From Fidelibacterota bacterium TCS52 (GTDB taxonomy: Bacteria > Fidelibacterota > Fidelibacteria > Fidelibacterales > Fidelibacteraceae), in NCBI GenBank assembly GCA_001577215.1, contig LSCC01000070.1:1-5943 (forward strand): DNA of 5,943 nucleotides, written 5' to 3'. Positions 1 through 5,943 of this stretch are shown here, piece by piece; the stretch's first letter is position 1, and every line of letters begins with the position of its first letter. Below the pieces are notes generated by a model. The model was not told the origin of the DNA and made no database searches. It worked only from the letters and a program-made list of their open reading frames with translations. The position numbers were made by a program, and so were the translations under genes.

Positions 1-17
1 AATTATTTTAAATAATT
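1..17. repeat. A/T-only perfect inverted repeat at left window edge
   Basis: Two 8-base arms (AATTATTT and AAATAATT) are exact reverse complements separated by a single T. The element is seen directly but contains no G or C, so in DNA this AT-rich it could be chance. It has no following T-tract that would make it a convincing terminator. It may continue to the left of the window. Confidence 0.3.
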
Positions 18-251
18 AAATAAGCAGTAACTATGATTGGCAAAAACAAAGAGTTTCAATAAAAAGTATCTGGAAAAATGAAACTTTTGATTTCACTTCG
101 TGATTACAGTATAATATTTATGTTCTAAATTATATTACAGAATTTAATTTTTCAAGTGCGAAAAGTGAGCAAAAAGCTGGAACATTCGGTATTGAAAGAA
201 AAGCAGGAAAAGCATAGCAGTGGTAAAACATTAATCCATTCTCCTTTAAAC
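18..251. other. Noncoding flank downstream of ygiQ, no confident gene
   Basis: No recognisable gene is visible here. Bases 156-230 are clearly richer in G+C (about 30 of 75 bases) than the surrounding DNA. On the - strand an AGGAG at about 243-247 precedes an ATG (231-229) with good spacing and opens a 33-codon frame ending in TAA at 130-132. The peptide would be mildly hydrophobic (begins MFYHCYAFPAF, ends LEKLNSVI) and I do not recognise it. A weak - strand promoter match (TTGAAA at 155-150, TATAAT at 134-129, 15-base spacer) would fire out of the window to the left. No GC-rich hairpin that could terminate ygiQ is visible. Confidence 0.35.
87..115 (+). promoter_or_regulatory. Possible sigma70-type promoter pointing right
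   Basis: TTGATT at 87-92 (four of six matches to TTGACA) is followed after exactly 17 bases by a perfect TATAAT at 110-115. A transcript would start near 122 and run antisense into the 3' end of ygiQ. No credible + strand gene follows: the only reading frame begins with GTG at 156, lacks a Shine-Dalgarno, and overlaps ygiQ antisense. The match is real, but AT-rich DNA gives many chance promoter-like sequences. Confidence 0.28.
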
Positions 252-1949
252 TCAACTTTTTTTATACTCTTTCCTTTTTTTCTTATGCCACATCATTATA
301 CCAAACTGTGTCATTTTTTCTTTTATACTCTTCGGTACATAAATTTTTTCACCGGTAAGTGGATGTTTTCCTGTATAATACATTGCTGTTGAAATCGTCA
401 TTGGCGTTGGATAAAAATCTGCTGCTTGTTGAAGTTTATGATTGGATTCCTTTAGATCATTTTTCATATCTATCATCATTTTTTTTGTGCATCCCGGATG
501 ACCGGATATAAAATACGGCACAATGTATTGTTCTTTTTTTGCCTCTTTTGAATATTTTTTAAATAATTCCAGAAATTTAAAATATAATTTGGCGGGTGGT
601 TTATTCATTAATTTTGTTACAATGTCATTCAAATGTTCCGGTGCAATTTTCAGATGTCCACCGGTAAATTTTTTAATAATATTTTTCATAGCATTGCCAT
701 TTTTCAATAATAGATCGTGTCTTACTCCCGATGCGACAAATATATTTTTGACTCCATTTAGTTTACCAACTTTATTCAATAATTTTACATATTCATCTTG
801 TGAATCAATTTGTAAATTCTTGCAAATTTTGGGAAATAGACAATTCATATTATTACATCCGTCAATTTTGCATGTCATTTTATACATATTAGCCGTTGGA
901 CCGCCAATATCGGTAATTGTTCCCTTAAATTCCTTATGTTTAACTAATTTTTTAACTTCATTGAGTACTGAGTTTTGACTTCTACTTTGAATAACTTCAC
1001 CTTGATGCACCGCTATTGCACAAAAACTACAATTTCCGAAACATCCTCTGTGAGAAGTAATAGAAGAAAATATTTGTTCATACGCCGGAATCTTTTTATC
1101 TCCATATTTTGGATGTGGATATCTTGTAAATGGCAGATCGTAAATTTCATCCATTTCTGTTTCGGTAAGTGGTTTTGAAGGTATATTTATTTTTAAAATT
1201 TGATTTCCCACTTTTTGATACATTATTTTTGCAAATTGATGATTTTTGTTTTTATCATAAATGCGAACCATTTTATTATAAGAATCTTTGTTACCAGCTG
1301 TTTCCTTATGAGAAGGTAATATATCCCAATTTTCCTGAATATTTTTTACTTTTACAACTGTTCCTTTGACATCATCAATTGTAGAAATATCCTCATTAGA
1401 ATTGATTTTTTCTGCAATTTCAACAATTGGTTTTTCGCCCATGCCATATACCAAAATATCGGCTTTACTATCCAATAAAATACTTTTTCTTACTTTATCA
1501 CTCCAATAATCATAATGAGAAATTCTTCTTAAACTCACCTCTACCCCACCTAATACCACAACAGAATCTTTAAAATTTTCTTTGATCTTATTTGTATAAA
1601 CAATAGATGCTCTATTTGGTCTTAATCCTGCTTTTCCATTTGGACTATAGTCATCATTTGATCGTTTTTTCTTATTTACCGTATAATGATTTACCATTGA
1701 ATCAACATTACCGGATGTTATTCCAAAAAATAATCTCGGCTTACCTAATTCTAAAAAATCATCGTTATTTTTCCAATTTGGTTGAGAAATTATTCCGACC
1801 TTATATCCATTTGCTTCTAATATTCTACCAATTATTGCCATTCCAAAACTTGGATGATCAACATAAGCATCACCTGTAACAATAATTATATCGCATTGTT
1901 TCCAACCTAATTTATTCATTTCATTTCTTGTTGTTGGTAAAAAATTCAT
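252..1949 (-). CDS. ygiQ: YgiQ family radical SAM protein (UPF0313)
   Basis: This is a radical SAM enzyme of the YgiQ family, whose substrate and reaction are not established. The N-terminal domain opens with the family signature FLPTT near residue 3 and VTGDAYVDHPSFG at about 24-36, which supports the ATG at 1949 although no clear Shine-Dalgarno precedes it. The radical SAM core carries C303, C307 and C310 (RGCFGNCSFC), the CX3CX2C ligands of the SAM-binding 4Fe-4S cluster. A second cysteine group, C360, C365, C370 and C376, is also present and could hold another metal site (inference). Later family blocks include GGHLKIAPEHL (430-440), FISGHPGC (480-487) and DFYPTPMT (511-518). At 565 residues it is short for the family: after YVPKS (537-541) only a Lys-rich end remains, where relatives usually continue with a further conserved segment. 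It is likely cytosolic and soluble, and monocistronic, divergent from nagA. Confidence 0.95.
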   Translation of the reverse strand: MNFLPTTRNEMNKLGWKQCDIIIVTGDAYVDHPSFGMAIIGRILEANGYKVGIISQPNWKNNDDFLELGKPRLFFGITSGNVDSMVNHYTVNKKKRSNDDYSPNGKAGLRPNRASIVYTNKIKENFKDSVVVLGGVEVSLRRISHYDYWSDKVRKSILLDSKADILVYGMGEKPIVEIAEKINSNEDISTIDDVKGTVVKVKNIQENWDILPSHKETAGNKDSYNKMVRIYDKNKNHQFAKIMYQKVGNQILKINIPSKPLTETEMDEIYDLPFTRYPHPKYGDKKIPAYEQIFSSITSHRGCFGNCSFCAIAVHQGEVIQSRSQNSVLNEVKKLVKHKEFKGTITDIGGPTANMYKMTCKIDGCNNMNCLFPKICKNLQIDSQDEYVKLLNKVGKLNGVKNIFVASGVRHDLLLKNGNAMKNIIKKFTGGHLKIAPEHLNDIVTKLMNKPPAKLYFKFLELFKKYSKEAKKEQYIVPYFISGHPGCTKKMMIDMKNDLKESNHKLQQAADFYPTPMTISTAMYYTGKHPLTGEKIYVPKSIKEKMTQFGIMMWHKKKRKEYKKS

Positions 1950-2080
1950 TTAATTGTTTACTTTTTTTGTATTTATTAAATAATATTTCAATTTCGTAAC
2001 AAATTTACAATAATTAAAAATCAAATCAAATAAAGAATGATACTACTATCAGTTTAATCATTAAAATATATTATTATTGT

Positions 2081-2109
2081 ATCAATTGATTTCATAATTA
2101 ATTTATCAA
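2081..2109. promoter_or_regulatory. Palindrome with an extra half-site, possible operator
   Basis: ATCAATTGAT at 2081-2090 is a perfect 10-base palindrome, and a third ATCAA half occurs at 2105-2109. The cluster lies between the divergent ygiQ and nagA starts, about 75-100 bases upstream of nagA, where a repressor or activator could bind. No regulator gene is encoded in the window. The interpretation as an operator is inference, and the base composition makes short A/T palindromes common. Confidence 0.22.
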
Positions 2110-2173
2110 ATTTTTAAACAAATATACATATTGCATTATACAATATTTCTTTATAAATTACTGTCAATAAAAT

Positions 2174-2179
2174 AGAGGA
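2174..2179 (+). promoter_or_regulatory. Ribosome binding site of nagA
   Basis: AGAGGA ends four bases before the ATG at 2184. It is the only clear Shine-Dalgarno-like sequence before an assigned start in this window (ygiQ and uvrD lack one) and supports that start for nagA. Confidence 0.6.
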
Positions 2180-2183
2180 TAAA

Positions 2184-3359
2184 ATGAGTACAATTTGTTT
2201 ATATAATGGAACTGTTTTCACGGGAATAACAATACTTAAAAAGAGTTCTGTAATAATTCGTGATGGAAAGATCGATGATGTAATAAGCAATAAAAGATTA
2301 AAAGATGTTGATCTTCCACCGAATACTTCTATGCACTATTTGAATGGAGCTTATATTACACCCGGATTCATCGACACACATATACACGGAATTGGAGGAT
2401 ATGAAACTGCTGATAGTTCTTCAAAATCAATATTAGAAATGTCTAAAAAATTAGTAGAATATGGAGTAACTTCTTTCTGCCCTACATTGTATCCTCAGAA
2501 AGATGAAAAATTTTTAAATTCAATAAGATCCGTAGTTGAAGCAATGGGTAAAGAAAAGGGCGCAACAATTCTTGGTTTACATCTTGAAGGACCATTTATA
2601 TCACCAAAAAAATCAGGTGTTCAAATTCCAAAATATATGAAAGAACCGGATTTGGAACTGATGAAAAAATATTATGAAGTAGCTCAAGATCATATTGAAA
2701 TAATGACTATAGCACCGGAATTAAAAAATATGAGGTCATTGGCACTGTTTTGCACAAAAAAAGGAACTGTGCTTGCTGCAGGTCATTCTAACGCCACTTA
2801 TGATAATATGTTAGAAGGAATGCAAGCAGGAATTCTACATTCCACACATTTTTTTAATGCAATGAGACGATTACATCATCGTGATCCCGGAGTAGTTGGA
2901 GCAATTATGATCCATCCTAATGTATCTTGCGAAGTTATTGCAGATGGATATCATTTGCATCCTGCAATAGTTAAATTATTAAGAAGAGTGAAACCAATTA
3001 ACAAAATAATTTTAGTTACGGATTCTTTAAAACCAACTAAACAAACAACCGGTAAGTTATTAGCAAATGACGAGGAAGTATATATTGAAAAGGGTTTATT
3101 CAAGAGAAAATCGGATGATGCAATTGCCGGTTCATCTTTAACAATGATCGAAGGTATTAAAAATCTTGTCGAAAATATGAATGTTCCAATTGATGATGCC
3201 TTGAGAATGGCAAGCTGTAACCCAGCAACTGTTATTAGTAAACAAACTAAAACAGGTTATCTACTCCCCGGCAGAGATGCAGATGTAACTATCTTTGATA
3301 AAAATTTTAATGTTAAAATGACAATTGTAAAAGGTGTAATTCGTAAATTCTTTGAATAA
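2184..3359 (+). CDS. nagA: N-acetylglucosamine-6-phosphate deacetylase
   Basis: NagA hydrolyses GlcNAc-6-phosphate to glucosamine-6-phosphate and acetate in the cytosol, feeding amino-sugar catabolism or peptidoglycan recycling. It is an amidohydrolase-fold protein of 391 residues, normal for the family. Visible landmarks are PGFIDTHIHG (60-69) with the metal-type HxH pair H66/H68, GLHLEGPF with E135, GHSNATY with H201, STHFFNAM with H222, ADGYHLHP with H257, LVTD with the catalytic acid D280, and GSSLTM (317-322). The spacings between E135, H201, H222 and H257 follow those of E. coli E131, H195, H216 and H251 closely. Unlike E. coli NagA, which lacks a complete HxH, both histidines are kept here, so a second metal site is possible (inference). 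No nagB, sugar transporter or NagC-type regulator is adjacent. Its TAA is immediately followed by the stop codon of the convergent uvrD. Confidence 0.95.
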   Translation: MSTICLYNGTVFTGITILKKSSVIIRDGKIDDVISNKRLKDVDLPPNTSMHYLNGAYITPGFIDTHIHGIGGYETADSSSKSILEMSKKLVEYGVTSFCPTLYPQKDEKFLNSIRSVVEAMGKEKGATILGLHLEGPFISPKKSGVQIPKYMKEPDLELMKKYYEVAQDHIEIMTIAPELKNMRSLALFCTKKGTVLAAGHSNATYDNMLEGMQAGILHSTHFFNAMRRLHHRDPGVVGAIMIHPNVSCEVIADGYHLHPAIVKLLRRVKPINKIILVTDSLKPTKQTTGKLLANDEEVYIEKGLFKRKSDDAIAGSSLTMIEGIKNLVENMNVPIDDALRMASCNPATVISKQTKTGYLLPGRDADVTIFDKNFNVKMTIVKGVIRKFFE

Positions 3360-5546
3360 TCACACTTTTTTTAAAAATTTTGCCGCAATTATCTTTACTG
3401 ATTGATTATTAAATAAAACTTTATATGCAGTTTGAGTCGATTTTGATATGGCAAGAACTTTTCCTTTACCAAATATTTTATGATAAACATGATCATTTAT
3501 TTCTACTTTTTTACTTTTAGCGAATTTTCTATTATTATTTTTTTGGGGAGCTATATTGTATCTTTTTCGTTTTGGTTTATAGAAATTATTTTCATTATTG
3601 TAATAATTATTATTTTTTGTTCTTTTTAAATTATTACCTTTATGAATAATACATTCATTAGGTATTTCTCCAATAAATTGTGAGGTCATATTATGTATAA
3701 ATTGACCAAAACGCATCCTTTTTTGTGCTGAAGTTAGATATACGTTTTTCATCGCTCTGGTAATACCCACATAAAATAATCTTCGTTCTTCTTCTAATTC
3801 TTCTCTACTCTCTTTACTTCTCTCTAATGGAAATAACCCTTCTTCCATACCAACAATAAAAACCGTTGGAAATTCCAAACCTTTAGCACTATGAAGTGTC
3901 ATTAAAACGACCATATCAGTTTCATCATCCCATTGATCAATATCTGTTATTAATGATACTTCCTGCAAAAAATTCACTATCGTTGCATCTTCATTGAATT
4001 TTTCAAATTGAAGAATGCTATTGTAAAATTCATCAATATTAGCAATTTTATCTTGAGCATATTCACTTTTATCTTGATATTGTTCCTTAAAATTCACTTC
4101 GTCAATTAATTTAGAAACAAATTCAGATGGTCTAATTTTATCAATTTCATTCTTAAAATTTAACATCTTTTTCAAGAATTTTTCTATTTTAGATTTTGCA
4201 TAACTTGCTCCTGCTTCTTCAGGATATTGGAGTGTTTCAAAAAGTGTTCTATGTGTATCATTACCAAATTTTTCTAATCTGTCTATTGTAGTTTTTCCAA
4301 TTCCTCTTGGCGGTACATTAATAATTCTCTTTAAACTAAGTGAATCATTGGAATTAGTTAGGAATTTAAGATATGCTAAAATATCTTTTACCTCTTTTCG
4401 TTCATAAAACTTTGTTCCGCCAACAATTGTATATCTAATAGATCGGTTACGCAAAGCTTCTTCAATTAATCGAGATTGGGCATTTGTTCTGTAAAGTATC
4501 ACAAAATTTTTATACTTTGAACCTTGATCAACTTTTCTAATAATGGTTTCAGCAACAAACTTTGCTTCTGAATAATCACTATCCAATTCCCGATAAACAA
4601 GTTTTTCTCCTTCTATGGAATCCGCCCAAATTTTTTTCTTTTTTCTTAAAGTGTTATTTTTGACAACACCGGAAGCCGCTAATAGAATGTTTTTAGTTGA
4701 TCGATAATTTTGTTCAAGTTTGATAATTTGTGAGTTCTTGAATGTTTTCTCAAATTCTAGAATATTTTTTATATCGGCTCCGCGCCATTTATAAATTGAT
4801 TGATCATCATCTCCAACCGCACATATATTATTATGAACTTGTGATACAGTTTCTAAAAATAAAAACTGAACATGATTTGTATCCTGATATTCATCAACTA
4901 AAATATAATCCCATTTATTCCTATATTTTTGCTTCAATTCACGATGTTTTTTAAATAAATTTAATGGTTCGATCAAAAGATCGTCAAAATCTACAGCATT
5001 ATTTTCCTTTAATCTTCTTTGATATTCGGTGTAAATTTTTATGTTTTGTTCAATAATGAAATTATCTTCAAAATGTTTTTTTGCATTATCCGGTAAAATT
5101 AATTGTTGTTTAGCATTACTAATAAAATATTGAACTGCTTTTGGTTTAACAACATCACTATTAAGATCCATCGCTTTAATAGATTCTTTTATTAAATTAA
5201 GAGAATCTGTAGAATCATAAATGGTAAAATCTGCTCGGAAATATTTTCTTTCTTTTCTTAAAATACGAGCATTGATGCTATGGAAAGTACCAATATTAAT
5301 ATAATTAGCTTCTGAACCAAGTAAACTTTTCACTCTTTCTTTCATCTCATTAGCCGCTTTATTAGTAAATGTAACGGCTAATATACGATTTGGAGTTGTT
5401 TTTTTCCTTTGTAGCAAATAAGTAATTTTATGTGTTAGAACTCGTGTTTTCCCCGAACCTGCTCCGGCAAAAATCAATAACGGTCCATCAGTATGAATAA
5501 CTGCTTCTTGCTGCTTGTTATTTAATTTATTTAAAATATTATTCAT
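3360..5546 (-). CDS. uvrD: ATP-dependent DNA helicase, UvrD/PcrA family
   Basis: This superfamily 1A 3'-5' DNA helicase acts in nucleotide excision and mismatch repair and in clearing proteins or RNA polymerase from DNA. All helicase motifs are present: Q motif LNNKQQEAV (8-16), Walker A AGAGSGKT (27-34), Ia VTFTNKAANEM (58-68), TFHS (87-90), Walker B VDEYQD (217-222), III DDDQSIYKWRGA (246-257), IV EQNYRS (278-283), V TLHSAKGLEF (550-559) and VI RLFYVGITRA (589-598). The 728-residue length is normal. An Asn/Lys/Tyr-rich linker (about 636-680) leads to a C-terminal Tudor-like domain (about 681-728; HKIFGKGKVLAI) as in PcrA/UvrD proteins that contact RNA polymerase. The ATG at 5546 lies just before the Q motif; its leader is T-rich with only a distant AGG. 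It is 56 bases downstream of mltG on the same strand, so co-transcription is possible. Confidence 0.97.
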   Translation of the reverse strand: MNNILNKLNNKQQEAVIHTDGPLLIFAGAGSGKTRVLTHKITYLLQRKKTTPNRILAVTFTNKAANEMKERVKSLLGSEANYINIGTFHSINARILRKERKYFRADFTIYDSTDSLNLIKESIKAMDLNSDVVKPKAVQYFISNAKQQLILPDNAKKHFEDNFIIEQNIKIYTEYQRRLKENNAVDFDDLLIEPLNLFKKHRELKQKYRNKWDYILVDEYQDTNHVQFLFLETVSQVHNNICAVGDDDQSIYKWRGADIKNILEFEKTFKNSQIIKLEQNYRSTKNILLAASGVVKNNTLRKKKKIWADSIEGEKLVYRELDSDYSEAKFVAETIIRKVDQGSKYKNFVILYRTNAQSRLIEEALRNRSIRYTIVGGTKFYERKEVKDILAYLKFLTNSNDSLSLKRIINVPPRGIGKTTIDRLEKFGNDTHRTLFETLQYPEEAGASYAKSKIEKFLKKMLNFKNEIDKIRPSEFVSKLIDEVNFKEQYQDKSEYAQDKIANIDEFYNSILQFEKFNEDATIVNFLQEVSLITDIDQWDDETDMVVLMTLHSAKGLEFPTVFIVGMEEGLFPLERSKESREELEEERRLFYVGITRAMKNVYLTSAQKRMRFGQFIHNMTSQFIGEIPNECIIHKGNNLKRTKNNNYYNNENNFYKPKRKRYNIAPQKNNNRKFAKSKKVEINDHVYHKIFGKGKVLAISKSTQTAYKVLFNNQSVKIIAAKFLKKV

Positions 5547-5602
5547 AAAAAAATAATTAATACCTGTTTGTTATATCTTTTTTCTATTTAGTGTATAATT
5601 TT

Positions 5603-5943
5603 CTAATAGCGTCTTTTTTTTCGTAATTTTTTTAATTTATACTTTTCACGATTATGTTCTGATAGTGTTTTTGTGAATGTATGATATCCATCACCTCGTG
5701 CTACAAAATATAAATAATCGGTAGTGTCAGGATTTATTGCAGCAATTATTGCCTTTAAACCAGGATTATTTATCGGCCCCGGAGGTAATCCTCTATACAT
5801 ATAAGTATTATACTCGGAATCGGTTCTCAATTCACTTTTTTTTAATAATCTATCTGAACCGGGAATAATATATTGAATTGTTGGATCGGCTTGTAACCTC
5901 ATATTTTTTTCTAATCGGTTATAATAAACCGAAGCTACTTTTG
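5603..5943 (-). CDS. mltG: Endolytic murein transglycosylase MltG, C-terminal part
   Basis: MltG (YceG-like) is an inner-membrane lytic transglycosylase that cleaves nascent peptidoglycan strands and helps set glycan length. Only the last 112 codons are in the window; the gene enters from the right edge on the - strand. The frame is open through the edge: translation of 5903-5941 gives KVASVYYNRLEKN, matching the conserved block that precedes LQADPT in the family. The Met at 5902 is therefore internal, not a start. Other landmarks are SEYNTYMYRGLPPGPINNPG, then NPDTTDYLYFVARGDGYHTF and LSEHN near the end. The tail is strongly basic (KLKKLRKKRRY). The membrane anchor, LysM-like domain and catalytic Glu would lie outside the window. 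The TAG at 5603-5605 is 56 bases upstream of the uvrD start. Confidence 0.94.
   Translation of the reverse strand, partial: KVASVYYNRLEKNMRLQADPTIQYIIPGSDRLLKKSELRTDSEYNTYMYRGLPPGPINNPGLKAIIAAINPDTTDYLYFVARGDGYHTFTKTLSEHNREKYKLKKLRKKRRY

Larger units (their letters stand above)
1950..2183. promoter_or_regulatory. Divergent intergenic region between ygiQ and nagA
   Basis: This 234-base, very AT-rich stretch separates two genes read outward, so both promoters should lie here. No strong consensus promoter is visible. For nagA the best candidate is TTGCAT (2131-2136) with TATAAA (2152-2157), but the 15-base spacer is short. For ygiQ, on the - strand, TTG-containing hexamers occur around 1995-2035 without a well-placed TATAAT. 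No riboswitch-like conserved structure, tRNA or small gene was recognised. Confidence 0.5.

Noticed and set aside
93..103. Hairpin TCAC-TTC-GTGA as a terminator or RNA structure
   Set aside because: The stem is only four base pairs, does not extend, and has no following T-tract.
156..392. GTG-initiated + strand frame of 78 codons
   Set aside because: It has no Shine-Dalgarno, lies mostly antisense to the conserved end of ygiQ, and its second half is Phe/His-rich as expected from antisense reading of Lys-rich codons.
523..1879. Several + strand open frames opposite ygiQ
   Set aside because: They are antisense shadows of a well-supported gene; their Phe/Leu/Ile-rich composition mirrors its Lys/Asn codons and no family is recognisable.
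4742..4954. + strand open frame opposite uvrD
   Set aside because: It is antisense to the conserved helicase motif region and has no start signal or recognisable product.
5603..5902. A separate 99-residue protein starting at Met 5902
   Set aside because: The frame stays open to the window edge and the upstream residues KVASVYYNRL match the MltG family, so this is an internal Met of mltG.
1..5943. A new defence, mobile or biosynthetic system
   Set aside because: All long genes belong to well-known housekeeping families with intact motifs; no repeats, integrase, transposase or unusual gene cluster is visible.

Overview
The window is AT-rich bacterial chromosome (roughly 30% G+C by eye, with Lys-, Asn- and Ile-rich proteins). 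It carries three complete genes and the 3' end of a fourth, all recognisable members of widespread bacterial families. The composition, mostly weak Shine-Dalgarno signals and gene set would fit an AT-rich member of the FCB group (Bacteroidota, Ignavibacteria or Marinimicrobia-like). That placement is a low-confidence impression and no single feature proves it.

Layout, left to right. Positions 1-251 are a flank downstream of ygiQ, with a short perfect A/T inverted repeat at the very edge, a sigma70-like promoter match on the + strand, and a patch of higher G+C. Positions 252-1949 (- strand) encode a YgiQ-family radical SAM protein with a shortened C-terminal tail. Positions 1950-2183 are a 234-base divergent intergenic region that must hold the ygiQ and nagA promoters; it contains a 10-base perfect palindrome. 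Positions 2184-3359 (+ strand) encode N-acetylglucosamine-6-phosphate deacetylase (NagA) with a complete set of metal and active-site residues. Its stop codon directly abuts the stop codon of the convergent helicase gene at 3360-5546 (- strand, UvrD/PcrA family). Upstream of that helicase on the same strand, 56 bases away, is the C-terminal part of the endolytic murein transglycosylase MltG (5603-5943), which runs off the right edge.

Functionally, MltG cuts nascent peptidoglycan strands. NagA deacetylates GlcNAc-6-phosphate, a product of amino-sugar catabolism or cell-wall recycling. The UvrD/PcrA helicase serves DNA repair and clearance of protein-DNA complexes. YgiQ is a radical SAM enzyme of unknown reaction. 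Only mltG and uvrD look like a possible transcription unit; the rest look like independent housekeeping genes.

I found no CRISPR array, tRNA or rRNA, transposase, phage gene, toxin-antitoxin pair or defence gene. I do not see evidence for a new biological system here. The findings are small-scale oddities: abutting convergent stops, a shortened YgiQ tail next to two A7 runs, an Asn/Tyr-rich helicase linker, and an unexplained left flank.
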